Shown here in pieces: positions 34,016-46,594 of a stretch of 64,000 nt of DNA. Position numbers and translations under genes: made by a program. Origin of the DNA: Moniliella sp. 'wahieum' (Eukaryota > Basidiomycota > Moniliellomycetes > Moniliellales > Moniliellaceae). Positions within the stretch are counted from its first letter, which is position 1, and each line of letters starts with the position of its first letter. The stretch is from NCBI GenBank assembly GCA_003971905.1, contig RSEE01000005.1:682001-746000 (forward strand). The letters are read 5' to 3'. The notes beneath the pieces were generated by a model. That model was not told where the DNA came from and did not search any database. It worked only from the letters and a program-made list of their open reading frames with translations.

Positions 34016-35544
34016 ATGCCCGAACCCGTCCTTCAGAGCAGCTGGCAAGGCTATGCCGCCACTACCCAGGACGCTCTCCTCCTCTTCGAGGCCGCAAAGC
34101 GGGGCCACATACTCAAGGTGCACCGTCGCCTCAAGCAAGACGAGCGCAAACGCCTTATCCGCAGTGGCCAGATCTTTGTTTTTGATGAGCGCGAAAGTGG
34201 CATCAAGCGCTGGACCGATGGCCTCTTTTGGAGTCCTAGCCGCATTCTCAACAACTTCCTCGTTTACCGTCAAATGAACCGCCGCGCCCCGAACGATGCT
34301 CCTTCGTTCCCGTTCATCAATGATCCCTCCTCCCGTCCAAACACAACCAATTCAGATGGCGTTCCATCCCCCGCCGAGCTTGAACTTCAAGCGGCGCGTG
34401 ACCGCTCCACCAGTCTTGACTCTGGCCTGGCCGCCATCCAAGCAGGCTCCCTGCCTTCTCGCGTCCTGCTGCCCAGCGGCGCAAGTCGGAGCTGCAGCGC
34501 AAGATGGTCGGAAATCTGCACAGCTCGCATCCTTTGTTGAAAACGGTCTATGCAAAAAGGTGAGTTCTTGGCTCGAATTCCATTCTTGAATCCCGTTACT
34601 GACGGAAAGGTGTCTCCACCAGACCATCTCAATTGAGGTTGATGGCACAACTCACCACTTGATCTCTTACTATTCATTGGAAGATGTGAGCAGCGGAAAG
34701 TTGCGTTCGCCCTCGTCCATGCCCGAGTTTTTCTCGCTCACTATATCGCCCATGTTTCTAAACGAGAAACACTTTCGTGTGCCCCCGCGCATTGAGGTTG
34801 ATAGAAACGGAATTCCTCGCTATCGGGGCGAAGGCAGCGATCTGATGCAAAGACGGCCCTTATTCCCGCCTCTCTCACCTCGTCTGCGTTCTCATCGAGC
34901 TCGGGCAAAGCATCTCTGAATCCACCTAGCTCTGTGAATGCCCCCCTCATGGTCGATTCGTCTTTGCCTACGGGACCTCCTATCTCCTATCGAGTTCCTT
35001 CCGCGATGGTTTTAGACTCTCTCCCGACCCAAGGCCGAACCCTCTCCCAGCCTCACACTCGTGGGCTCCCGCGTACTCTTCCCATCTACTCGCTTCCCCG
35101 CGTCCATCTAAGCCCATCCGCGCCGTCCCGCACTCAGGGACTTCGGGCTCTTTGGGCGTAGAGGAAAGCTACTATGCCCGCTCTTCGCGACGTGTATCGC
35201 CCTACCCTACACTTCCTCCTCCGTCACGCTGGGCGCCCCCTTACAATCCTAACCCACATCGCCCCACCCCTATACCGTCTGCTGCGCCAAATGCTTCGCA
35301 GGGCCCATATATGCCAACTCTCCCACCCTTACACCGCGCGCGTCCCGTGCATTCCACCTTACCACCTTCCTCCCGACTTGGGGGTTTCGAGCCTTATGGC
35401 TACCCTACTGAACGGCCTCCGCATTCCATTCCCCCGCCGGCGCCTCCGTTTGTCTCCACTACCCCACCTCTGCCTCACTCCGCCACTCCACCTCCGCTTC
35501 CACGCGACGATGCGCCTCACGCTTGGGCGTATGCCCAATATTAA
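34016..35544 (+). CDS. WOPR-domain transcription regulator (Gti1/Pac2 family)
   Basis: WOPR proteins (Wor1, Ryp1, Gti1, Pac2) are fungus-specific DNA-binding regulators of morphology, sporulation and virulence programmes. The first WOPR box shows SWQGYAATTQDALLLFEAAK, then QIFVFDERESGIKRWTDG and WSPSRILNNFLVYR. The second box is GLCKK, joined across an intron at 34560-34622 (GTGAGT...CACCAG, phase 0), to TISIEVDGTTHHLISYY. The linker between boxes changes frame near 34380-34480. The C-terminal half is rich in Pro, Ser and Tyr, as usual in the family, ending HAWAYAQY at 35544; the frame also changes near 34850 and 35150. The start MPEPVLQSSW at 34016 places the domain at the N-terminus. It is isolated between two repeat-rich spacers. 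Confidence 0.93.
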
Positions 35545-36197
35545 GGTCTCCGTGCCATATCCTGGCGGTCCACCTCTTAAGGCTCCTTGTTTTCCCCTCA
35601 GGGATGACGATCCATGACTTCATTTCTTTTCACGTCTGTATCGGTTCTTTACGTTTTGATATCTTTTTCGACATTTCCCCCCCTCTCTTTCTTTCCCTCT
35701 TCCCTTCCGCGGGGCCCGTCAATGGCATAGATGCCAACAGTACCAAGTGACTATCTGGATCGTAGTTGCGTGGGATGGATATGGGGGTTGAGTTGAATCC
35801 CACATTTCTGCCCTTCTCTACCGCTGGTTCTTTCCCCTTGCCACAGCGTTAAGGCTTGTTGTGAAATGTTGGTGATCCAGAATGTCTCATAGTCTCTCAT
35901 CCGTGAGCAAAATGGCGCACCGCGCCCGATACCCGCATAATGGCGAGGGAGCCCGGGCGAAGGGGATGGAAACACACCTTGGGTCGTTTCGATCTTCCCC
36001 CATATACGGAAGGCTGTTCATACCTCCTATACCATGCCATTGAGGAAAGGCATATGATTGGTGAATGTAGTTAGAAATGATATAGGATGCATCAGCGAGG
36101 TGCACGTATACACGGGGGGGTGTAAAAAATTAATATTTTGCTTAGATGACCACATCACCCAAAAATGCGTAGAATTTGGTGCGGAACGTTTTTGACA

Positions 36198-36337
36198 TTG
36201 TGGCCACATGAGGTTAAGCGCTTTGGCCCAAGAGGTCAAGCGCTTTGGCCACATGAAGTCAAGCGCTTTGGCCACATGCGCTCAATGGCTTTGGCCACAT
36301 GCGCTCAAGCCCTTAGCTCAAATGTGCCCAAACGCTT
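36198..36337. repeat. Tandem array of about six 22-24 bp units
   Basis: Units of the type TTTGGCCACATGNNNTCAAGCGC, the third and fourth nearly identical, outer ones more diverged. Each unit contains TGGCCA and an AAGCGC(TT) palindrome. Confidence 0.9.
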
Positions 36338-36744
36338 AGCTGTTGATTGGATGCGTGCTTGTAGGCTCTCCAACCGGCTGGCTGGCATCGATCCAGAACT
36401 ACTAGATTTATAGGCAGGGTAGGTATTTTTTAGGTATAGAATGCATTCGAAGATCGCTGGGAAGCGATGACACGGCAACCACGGTTAGGTGTGACGTCAG
36501 ACGGAAGCACCACAACGTAGTAGAGCAGCGAGCGGTTCAGAAAGTGGCAGGTTACTGTGAGGGGAGTGCGCACTAGGGAGAAGCTGGCCAAGTCAGCAGC
36601 AGCATAGGGTTAGCGAGAGACACAGAAGATGTGCGACGGACTCACGGGTTAGGCGATGAAGACGGCCAGTAGCGAGGGCAAGCGGGATGAAATCGGAATG
36701 TGCACTGGTAGAGCGAACAAGGTCAGGAACAGCGTCAGCATATA

Positions 36745-37350
36745 ACAGAAGGGACGTACGACGGCGAAACAGGTCAGATAAGTCGAGGCGAACAAGACGA
36801 GACGAACCAACCGGGGATTCGCTGCATGCAGCAGCTGGGTAGACAGTGTCAGTGGCAGGACAACTCCAAGCGCGAAGTACGGAGGACGTACGATGGCAAG
36901 GCAGACGAGCCAAGCGAGAGGACCTCAGGCGAGGCAAAATGGAACCAGACGGACAAGGCCGAAGGTGAGCGAAACGGTGCATGCACGTCATGCATGCGAC
37001 CCACAGGGTCAGCAGAAGTGTGGGGAATGCGGAGGAAGCGGGCACGTACGATGACGCTGCGGATCAGGTGAAACGAGGGCAAGATGGCCCGCGAGGGGGA
37101 GTCTGTGTACGCGGGGTCAGCAACAGAGCGCTGGTGGGCAAGAGAACACATACGACAAAAGCAATGCAGACAGTGAGAGGGGGCCGGGGCGAGAGGCAGA
37201 GGGGGCGTTCAACAGCGATACTGACGAGGCGAGGAGGACGGAGTGTGGCGGGAGAGGGAATGGAGACGTACGGCAGCAATGCAGACCAGGCGAGGAGAAC
37301 CGAGCGATGGGGGCGGGACTAGCAAGGCGGTCAGTAAGCAGTGCAGGCAG
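36745..37350. repeat. Highly degenerate long-period repeat
   Basis: A motif of the type CGTACGANGGCAANGCAGAC followed by GAGGCGAGG-like sequence recurs near 36752, 36888, 37045, 37150, 37268 and, weakly, 37211 and 37328. Spacing shortens from roughly 140 to about 60 bp. It is too diverged to define exact units by eye. Confidence 0.5.
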
Positions 37351-38221
37351 CAACGATGGTGATGTTGATGTCCAGGGGAAGAAGATGGTGCTGTTGCGCC
37401 GTGGGACAGAGCACTCTGCGATGTGCTGGCTGCAGAGATGGGATACTGGTTGCGACGGGCGCCATGCGTCTGCCGGACCTGTGACAAAAAAAGCACCACC
37501 AATGCATATCATATGTACAACCCATCTCGCCCATCCTTTTACCAAGTCGCCACCACCATGTTTCGACGTCGGCTCACCAAAATGCCGACCGATGGAACGA
37601 GCTCGCACGCGTGCACAATAGGACAGACACATCTGCTGTACCTTTTCCCGCGGCCTGATCCACGATGAAGCAGGACGAGAGGTTGCTGTACCAGTTCCCT
37701 GCTTGCCCAGTTCAACCGATGTCCGGTTTCATGCATGCACACGAAGGTGCGCAGGTACAGCCACAACGTGGTGCTGGGTGCGAGGATGGGGGCCAGTCAC
37801 GCCATTGACGAGGTGGCCGAAGATGCGAGCATGCCCCAGCCACACCTGACGCATGCTCGCCTTCCCTTGCTTCCAGTGCCTCCTCGCCTGTAGACACTAC
37901 CATGGCCGAGGACGAGTTATGCCAGACGTAGCCCAGTGTTTCCTTTGGACCACCTTTAAGAGCCCACGGGCGTGTCCTTTGCCGCCCGCGGGCGCATGAC
38001 AACCCGCTCGGCGCCCCGAATGAGCGTGTCGAGCAAATCCGCAACCAAGAGACTGATATTCATCAGCGATCTCAACACGGAGCGCAGAGGGCACCAATAT
38101 CCGAGCGAGGGGTTTGTTGGCTAACCTAAAGACTGTGGGGTTGGGAAGGATGTGCGCACTATGCTTGTGGCTCTCCCATTCGCGGCACTCCCCATCCTCG
38201 AGACCGGAAAAGAGGCAACGA

Positions 38222-39671
38222 TGAGAAGGAGTTCACGTTTCCGATTCCGGTTTATGACGCTATCGTCGCGGCAGCCGACCTGCATGGTTTGCTTTCCAGG
38301 ACATGGTCCCGGCTGCCGGGCAGGCCAGGGCGCAGTTCATGGTACGTCCCACAGTCGATTGATATACGGGTTTAGACGCTGGCATGCCTGTTATGGCTGG
38401 AATAGTACCGGACGACCCAGACTGCATACCGACTGATCGAGCGCCTTTCGAGACTCGGCCCCGACAGCGCCATGATCGCGACGCGACCGAATCTCCATCT
38501 CCTCCTGGCGCATATGTCTGATGCGCTCGAATTGTTCGGCCCTCTCCAGAACACGGACGCTGCCTTCGAGGGTCGCGTGAAGCACATCTTGCCATTGCAA
38601 CTTCCAGAACCTCCCGCGTGACACCTTGTACAACGTCATGGTCGCCGAGAAGATTCTGCATCACTCTTCACCGGGGTACGATGTGTCTAGTGACGGCTCG
38701 GTGGTGGCTCGGCCTGGGGCTCCTCCCGGGGTGCTGGAGCAAGGGAAGGAAGAGCCCGACTACGACTCTGATGGCATGGCGATTCCACGAGTGGTGCTGG
38801 CCCCAGCCAAGAACCAATCCTCGGTGGGTTGCAACAACCTCACCGAAGAGGTGCTGGGTCGTTTCCAGTTGGCGGACCGTGTCAAGGTGCGGGCGCAGTA
38901 CCTGGTGGGCAAGGCGGCTGTTATCGCTACAGGGGAGATGATCCGTGTGGGGATGAACGTGACGATCGGCCAGAAGTCGGCCGAGTACAGCGCGTCCGCC
39001 GACTTTGTTATTGGCAAGATCCTCCGGATTGGGCGCGACCCGTTGGATGAGAAGGCTGCCTGGGTCGGGTACAGGGCGTACCGTACATCATCACGGGTAG
39101 CACGCATCGCTCAGGCTGCCGCATTGTCCGCAAACTCAATGATGGTGATGCTCCTGAAGAGTTGCCCTATTGACGGTGAGCACCGATGAGTGCTGAATCC
39201 GGCTGCGTGACGATTGCTCATCAAGTACTGACACTGGGACATTGACCACAGGATGTTGGCAGCGAGGCGCCTCTCCAGCACGCCTGCACCAAGAAGTGCA
39301 TGATAGAGCAGGACGGCCAGAAAGTACTGGTGCACAACTACGAGAAGGACCCGATCTCGGGGGAGAACGAGGCGATAGAGTACTTCATCCCGGCGGCGTC
39401 TCATTTTAAAGCCAAGAACGGGAAGCGGCTGGTATTGAACGAATACGCTATGCGAAGTCCACCACACCACAAGCCGCACATGGACTTGAGGATCAGCTGG
39501 AAGTCCCCCAAACTGAGCGCCAACGCGCTGAGCAAAGACGTGGCCCAGAGGATTGCAACGAACGGTGCCATGCACCTGTGGGACAAGCGCGCCAAGAAGA
39601 AGACACCTGCCGTGGCCGCTGTCGGAGGAGGGGGCAACAGCGACGACTCTTCGGACAGTGACAGTGATTGA
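38222..39671 (+). CDS. Unknown protein, possibly the C-terminal part of a transposon-derived gene
   Basis: Not recognised with certainty. Visible segments in order: FPIPVYDAIVAAADLHGLL; RPNLHLLLAHMSDALELFGP followed by FEGRVKHILPLQLPEPPA (38480-38620); ADRVKVRAQYLVGKAAVIA and FVIGKILRIG (38870-39040); then, after a likely intron (GTGAGCACC at 39176 to CACAG at 39251), HACTKKCMIEQDGQKV, then NEYAMRSPPHHKPHM, and a Ser/Asp-rich acidic tail to the stop at 39671. The order LH..H...FGP...FE, then a V-G-I-I segment, then HxC..xC recalls the C-terminal region of proteins attached to Plavaka/KDZ-type elements in basidiomycetes; this is from memory of the family pattern and is weak. Several frame changes. 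Confidence 0.4.
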
Positions 39672-40845
39672 TGCGAGAACCAAATGGACATGCATTGCGC
39701 GATGAGGATGAGTATAGGTTTGGTGGCAGTCGTCGGTCGTCAGTAGCCAGGCCATAGGGTGGTGCGCATCCTGGACCCATCAGCCTGAACCTCTCCATGG
39801 GCTGCGCTTTGACATGATGCGCATGCGCACATAAAAGCTTCTTTTGCCGGCGAAACGAGCCAGGTGACGGATGACTGTCATGCGTCCCATGCGCAGGGGC
39901 ATGGCCGAAGCGAAGGGGCGGTTATGGAGTAAGAGGCCAGACGGTGAGGCGTGGGTTGCAGCCCCAAATGCCTGTCGCCACAAGCGTCGGGTCTCTGCCA
40001 CCGGCCTCTTCAGCCCCACTCCGCTTATCCAGCCCATCTACCCATTTTCCAATCCCGCCATTACCCTTATTTCAATTTTTCACTAGTTGATTGTCCTATC
40101 GTGTTTACAGTGGAAAACGTACCCACCATGCGTCCTGGTATAGTCCTTTTTATCCCTTCCATGCCCCGCACACACGCGAAGCTCTCTTCGCTCAACCACC
40201 CTCGTATCGTCCGCCTTGACACGGGCGAGAATGGTACGCCATGGTGCGCTCCCCCTTGGTCTCCGACCCAGACCCAACAACGTGTCTTGCCTCAGAAATG
40301 CGGAGCGAGCGAGGCTTCCCTCCACCGCCTGTCTCCTTCGCAGCGGGAAGCCTGGATGAGGCTCCGGAGTGGCGCCCCGGGAGGCAAGCGCCACAGCGAA
40401 GAAACCCCCAAAATGAAATTTTGGGTCCGTGCGGGCAAGGAGACTGAGCGATAGGGTTCGCGGCGAGCCCGCTGCACGGGGGCAGAGAGGCGGGGTCGTG
40501 CAGCGGGGGGCGAGTGTCGGGCGCCACGGACAGTGCTCGCGCTGCGACAGTGTGGCGAAGTGGCCCTCTGGCTCCGATCCAGCCAACACGCAGCGTTTAA
40601 CGTTCAACATTCAACCTGGCCCGGCCGCCCGCCCAGCCACCGGCGCTCGGCGCTCCATCCCACGCGTCGGGCGGGCGGTGGATAACACCTGCCACCACCA
40701 CCACTGCCAACACCGCCACCGCCTCCACCGCCCCCGCCACCTCCCTCTCTGCCTTATTTGCCTCCCCCCCCGCCCCCCCCCCTGCTAAATCAGCTCTCCC
40801 CTCTCCCCCACCTGTCCGTGTTTTGCTCAACATCGAGGTGGGACG
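39672..40845. other. Spacer upstream of the B55 gene
   Basis: No gene supported. A C-rich run (about 40766-40784) and CCACC/CACCGC repeats (40690-40760) lie in what is probably the 5' leader of the B55 gene. Confidence 0.5.
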
Positions 40846-42624
40846 ATGGCAAGCGACCCCGATGCTGGCTGGCGCTTTGCCCAATGCTTCGGCGACAAAG
40901 GCGAGGTCAAGGAGATCACTGAGGGTGCGTTGTGTCGCCCTACCTTGGCTTCCCGTCTCTACCTCCTTCCACACTCCCGCGGCTGCGCTCGGCGCAGTGC
41001 GGCAGGGCACGGCCTAGAAGATGTTCTGCTCTGCTAACCAATGACTGACCTGTACCCCCTTTGTTGTTGCCTCACCCCTGTTCAGCCGACATCATCTCGG
41101 CCGTTGAGTTTGACCACACTGGCGATTACCTTGCCACTGGTGAAGGGAGGACGTGTGGTGCTCTTTGAGCGCAATGACTCGGTACGTGCTGTTAGTATTA
41201 GGTGGCTGGACACTTGGCCCGATGGGAATTCGGGAAAGGGAGGCCCCAGCAAGGCGAAGGAAGAGGCGAGTACTGACGATATGCAATCCAACAGAAAAAG
41301 GGGTGCGAGTACAAGTTCTACACTGAGTTCCAATCGCACGAGCCCGAGTTTGACTACCTCAAGTCGCTCGAAATTGAAGAGAAGATCAACAAGATCAAGT
41401 GGTGCCGAAGGCAAAACGCAGCCCATTTCCTGCTCAGCACTAATGGTGCGTCATTTCCCGCCCCCGCTTCTCCAGCTTACTGACGCTCTGGACTTTTCCT
41501 GGACAGACAAGACGATCAAACTGTGGAAAGTATTTGAAAAGTCGCTGCAGATGGTGGCGGAGAACAACTGTCCGAAGGTTTTGCTCCCCCTGGTGCCTAC
41601 ACTTCCCGCGCGCTTGTTGATCCAGGGAGCGTCGTTCCTGGCAGCGGGATGCACCTCCGTCTGCCGCGGATCAACATCCACGACACCATTGTGGCGGCGG
41701 TACCGCGAAGATCTATGCCAACGCACATGCTTACCACGTTAATTCCATCTCGGTCAACTCTGATGCGGAGACGTACATGTCAGCGGACGACCTGCGGATC
41801 AATCTGTGGAACCTCAACATCTCGGACCAGTCATTCAACATGGTTGACATTAAGCCGGTCAACATGGAGGAGTTGACCGAGGTGATCACTGCCGCCGAAT
41901 TCCACCCGGTCAACTGCAACCACTTTGTCTATCCTCCTCCAAAGGCACCATCAAGCTGGCAGACATGCGCGACTCGGCGTTGTGCGACCAGCATGCCAAA
42001 ACTGTTTGAGGAGGAGGAAGGGGATGCCGCGTCGAAATCCTTCTTTTCCGAAATCATCAGCAGCATTTCGGATGTCAAGTTTTCCCATGATGGCCGCTAC
42101 CTCTTGTCGCGCGACTACCTGACTCTGAAGGGTGGGATGTCAACATGGACCGTGCCCCCGTGGCCACCATCCCGATCCACGACATCCGCTCCAAGCTGTG
42201 CGACTTGTACGAGAACGACTGCATCTTTGACAAATTTGAAGCGCTCTGGGGCCAGACGACAAACATGTCCTGACTGGTTCGTACAACAATTATCTCCACA
42301 TCTTGACAAGGACCACCCGACCCGGCTGCCAGTGGCGTGACGCTACAGGCAGATAGAGCGCGTTTAAGAACAAGAAGCTCGGCGGCAAGGGCCGGGGCAA
42401 GACACCGGGTCCCGGGCGGGGTGGCTCAAGTCGACGTGGACAATGTCGACTTTAGCAAGAAGATCCTTCACGCCTCGTACCACCCGCATGAGCACACTGC
42501 TGCCATCGCAGCAACCAACAACCTGTTCATCTTTACAGCCGCTGGGGCTGGCCAAGCACCGCAGATGGTGCAGGCGGTGCAGCCTCCGGCCTTCCAGACC
42601 ATGCCTGCCCAACCGGCCATCTAA
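40846..42624 (+). CDS. cdc55: PP2A regulatory subunit B55 (Cdc55/PPP2R2)
   Basis: B55 is a seven-bladed WD propeller that targets protein phosphatase 2A, notably in mitotic control. Exon 1 (40846-40924) starts [20 protein letters not shown]. Three introns are clear: 40925-41085, 41182-41294 and 41446-41506, all GT-AG, and their joins restore [22 protein letters not shown] and STNDKTIKLW. Further diagnostic blocks are [78 protein letters not shown] and [16 protein letters not shown], then the last blade [20 protein letters not shown] and ATNNLFIF. A Gln/Pro/Ala-rich tail ends at 42624. A single missing base near 41145 breaks [13 protein letters not shown]; more shifts lie near 41570, 41720, 41940, 42130 and 42280-42350. 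Confidence 0.95.
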
Positions 42625-45600
42625 GCCAAAGCCGGGGGGCAGACGACGAATAATCTGACGAATGCTCCACAGCCCTTGTGTGGAGGCGAGCAGTGAAATT
42701 GGCGAGCTTGGAAGCTAGAAGTTGGGGGCTCCCATGGGGCCAGACATGGCGTAGCTGAGCATTCATGGATGGTGATGGATGCCCAGGACTGTCTGGGCTG
42801 AAAGGATGGGAGTTGGGAGGAGATAGGGTTCGTCGTAGAGAAAACATTGACGTCGATGATGACGTCGATGTCATGTTGGGCTGGGCAATGGCGCAGCTTT
42901 GCGAGAAAATCAGGGGCTATAGGTAGGGCTGCGATCTGCGATGGTCTGAATCAATGATCAACCTGATTGCTGAGCTCCAGCCCCATCATGCATGGTGTGT
43001 CACTCCCATGCCATGACCGGGTCCGATCAGAGCTGGAGGTGACTGAGAGCCTGCAAACCATACGGGTTGTGGCTCAAGTTGAGCTCCAACATCGTCAAGG
43101 AGAGAGGATGAAGGCGAGGGAACGATGACGAGTGCGAAAGAAATAATAGGAGCGGCACTGACACCACTGGATGAAGGTGGATTCCGGGAAATTCTTGGTG
43201 GGGTGTGGGATGCTTTCGATCGATGCATCGAAGAGGGGATAAAGGCGATCGATAGCGGAACCGATTGAAGAAAGTTAGTTGATTCGGTCTTTTTCTGCTC
43301 GGGCTAGAGGCAGTTTGTGCTTGCCAGTTGTACACAGGACATTGTCTGGTAACTAAAAAGAAAGATGGCTCGGCTCCTCGTTTTTCAGAGCTGTTGCACG
43401 TAACCGTAACAGAGGTCAAAAAGGTCAGATTGACACCAAGGGAAAGCCACACAATAATGAGCGTTTTGAGCTCTGTCCATATTGTCTAACGTCACTTGCT
43501 GGTGCCGGCAAAACAACGAGACGTTGAAGGTTGACAATGTTGACAAGTTGACATGTGCATGCTCAAGGGACGCATTTTGTCCAGGATTATATAGCTCTTT
43601 GGCCCTTCTCCACGAAAAGGCCACAGGCATGTCGTGGGAGAGAGGAGAGGGAAGAGCCACGCCGGTGACCTACCACTGCATCCTGTCATGTTCAAGCGGG
43701 GGGCACATCGGAGCGCATCACGTGCTGATGAGCATCGACCGCAGTGGTAGCCGATGGGACGAACATATACAACACGGGTAAATGGTAAAAATAGTTATCG
43801 CATGGATGTCATCGATAGTGACCTTACTACTAAGGAGTGACTATTGACTCGTGATTAATGATTATAGTGGTCGTATTCCAGTAGAGCACATTCTGACACT
43901 CTGCGCCCTCGATATGCCAGGCGCTCGCACGCCACACGGATGCCATCGATGGATGAGGCTTCGCATTGGGTCGTCCAGCGGGCGCCCAAAATGGAGCCAA
44001 GGCCACCTACGTACATCTGTGCCCGCCGGCTCTTGCAGCTTGGCGAATGCGGAGAATGATTAATGAAGCTTGAAGCGTTTGAAGCTTATCAGAATAAACT
44101 TGCAGCGTGCTTCGGAAGCTTGAAGCTTTGAAGCTTGAATCATTAATCATATCTAGGCTGTGGAGCCCCGCTCGGGCCTGGGGAGGGTACCTGTGGGGGC
44201 ACACGTTACGGCAATATGCATTAGTCGTTATCGGGTGGGGTCGGAACGGCTGGGATGCATCATATTGGGACTTGGCGTATAGGAAGGACGGGGAAAAGCT
44301 GGAAGGCAGAGCGAGGACGACACGTATTATGTTGTGACAAGGGGTCGGACACAACATCCAACAGGTCTCCCCGTGGGATGAATTGCGCAGGGTCCACGGG
44401 TGGCGCCGGGTAGCTCTTGTCTATAGTTTAGTTTAGTGGGGGAGCCAGGGTTCGTGTGGGTCTTGCTGCGTTGCCTATGACAAAAACAAGCTGCTGCGCA
44501 ATCCATCACGTTCTGCGGAGGGCCGCGTGACGTGTGAGGAACCTGTGAGTGGGTGTTACATCTTACGCAACTGGACCAGGAATTCTTTGGTCTATACTAC
44601 TCTCAGGAGTATACTCCTCACTGATGTACTGATGCAATCACTTTCAAGCATCAAGAAGAGTCCAATCCAAGCTCAAAAGGTGTTTCAAAGACGGGTCTAT
44701 AATCCCAGAGGGTTGCTACCACGGTTGCGTGAAAAGCAACTACGTGGCTCAGCTTGCTCTGATAACGGTGGGTATATTAATAGTAGACCGGAGGAGCCCA
44801 AGCTCTCGGGAGGAGAGCCTTTTGGGCATGCAATGCAATGCCGACGGTGGTTGAAGTGTTGAGATCTAATTAAGTCTCTCATGATCTCATGCACCATGTG
44901 CATCACGGCACGCCACTTAGGAAAAGACACAGGGGTTCGAAAAGAGGCCCCGTTGTATTCACGTGTATTAAGAGGTCAAAGAAGGGGAGGATAATCGATA
45001 GATGGGTATACGAGTGGCGAAGAGAGCGCTGATGCATGATGGGGAGTCTGAATCCTCAACTGAGTACACTGAGTGTTGCTAGTGTTGAATGTTACTGTGC
45101 TGAAGCGGCGAGCGGGATGCTGATTCGCTGGTGGAGAGCACTTCTCGGTATGATGGGCGTCACATGTGGGGGTCGGAGATGAGAAACGTCCCAAGAAAGG
45201 GTGAAGATGCATGGCATGCGAGAGGAAAAATATGGCTGAAGCGTTTTTGATATGCTCTGTTTTAGGCACCTCGACCTTTTCCCGGGAGTAATATATACGG
45301 TGCGATCTCCTGAGATCATCGATCAGACCTTGGCCGAAAGGAGCGCGAATTATGAATCGAACATCGGGGGCTATCCATCTGCATCAACCCACAACCATCC
45401 TGAATTACAGTCCAACCGCAACGATGGAGACGGCTGTTGTGGCCGAAGCGAAGGAAGGATGATTCATTAGATTGATCAATGTGTTTTAGCTAGGTTCTAG
45501 AGATCTGGGAGGTACGTGCTTACATGATTACAATGGGGAAAGGCTGGCGTGGAGGGGGGATGCCTGGGATTTCGCATGCAGCATGACAAAAATAAATCTC

Positions 45601-45923
45601 TGCGAAAAGCGGCGTGCTTGGAATGAAACTTTTGATGGTGGAAGATGGGGTTGGATACTGGGGCCACCGTGAGAGAGTGGCCGAATAGGCTGCTCGTGGC
45701 AAAGTATCCAACAGGGTGGCGAGCTGAGCGCACTGAGTAACCGAGGACCGGGCGTAGGCCGTAGGACTCATCGACACCAACCAAACTTCGCAGCCGCAAA
45801 ACACGCCGGGGTAAGCGCTGGGCCCTGGAAGCCACCGAGGGGCCGCACCGAGGCCGCAAGAATGGCGTCCCTGACCGGTGACCTCACCAGTGATTGTGTG
45901 ACCGGTCTCCTACGGTGATCAGT

Positions 45924-45944
45924 GACTAGTGACTAGTGACTAGT
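45924..45944. repeat. Heptamer array GACTAGT (three copies)
   Basis: Three perfect 7-bp units with palindrome ACTAGT, flanked by partial units (AGT before, GACTAC after) and by further TTACTAGT repeats near 46000-46020. Confidence 0.92.
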
Positions 45945-46594
45945 GACTACGGTAGCAGTACCAGTACCGACTTCTACGGAGTAGTGACTTCAAGCTACCC
46001 TAGTTACTAGTTACTAGTGATCAATGATTATCGATTAGTGGCTTCAAGCTTCACTAGCACTAGTGAGAGCTAGTGAGGCCGAGAAGAAGCAAGTCAGCTA
46101 GTCAGATAGGGGGGTTTGACGAGATCAGTACTAGGTTCCTGTGGCCATCAACGAACAGTCGTTAGGCTTGTTAGGCCTTGGGGTTCCAGCGCCCAGCTCC
46201 CGCATTACAGAAGAGCTGAGCCGCTGATGCAGATGTGTGATGGCGTGGACGTGTCCGCGGTACCGCTGGTAATCACCGGCTTCAGGGCCCACACGTTCAC
46301 GGGAAGGCGCGGCAAGTTGGAAGGGTTTAGCTGAAGAAGACCTAAAAAAAACTAACGCCTGTGACTACTGGTAACTAGGAAGTAGTAACTAGGAACTGCC
46401 GAGGGGCCGGTGAGCCGGGTGGAGGGGCCTGCTGCGAGGCAAGGCCTTGGTGACGGAGCGAGGAGGCGGTGGCGGCAATCGGGAAGGGATGTGGCTGGTG
46501 CGCTGGACGAGCACGGGGGCGGACTGAGTTGGCGAGGGGATGGCTGGTGGCTATTGGATACTGGATGGCGCTGCGATGGGGACGTGTGCGCTGT

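Larger units (their letters stand above)
35545..38221. other. Spacer with minisatellites, no supported gene
   Basis: Contains the 23-bp tandem array (36198-36337) and a degenerate longer repeat (36745-37350). Several long frames cross the degenerate repeat on the minus strand, but they are low-complexity by-products of it and show no domain. Confidence 0.55.

Noticed and set aside
37117-37632. Minus-strand Ser/Pro/Leu-rich gene
   Set aside because: Its content follows the degenerate long-period repeat and shows no conserved motif.
44552-44850. Second LTR-like element beginning TGTTACATC
   Set aside because: No matching copy, no TG...CA boundary and no primer binding site could be found.
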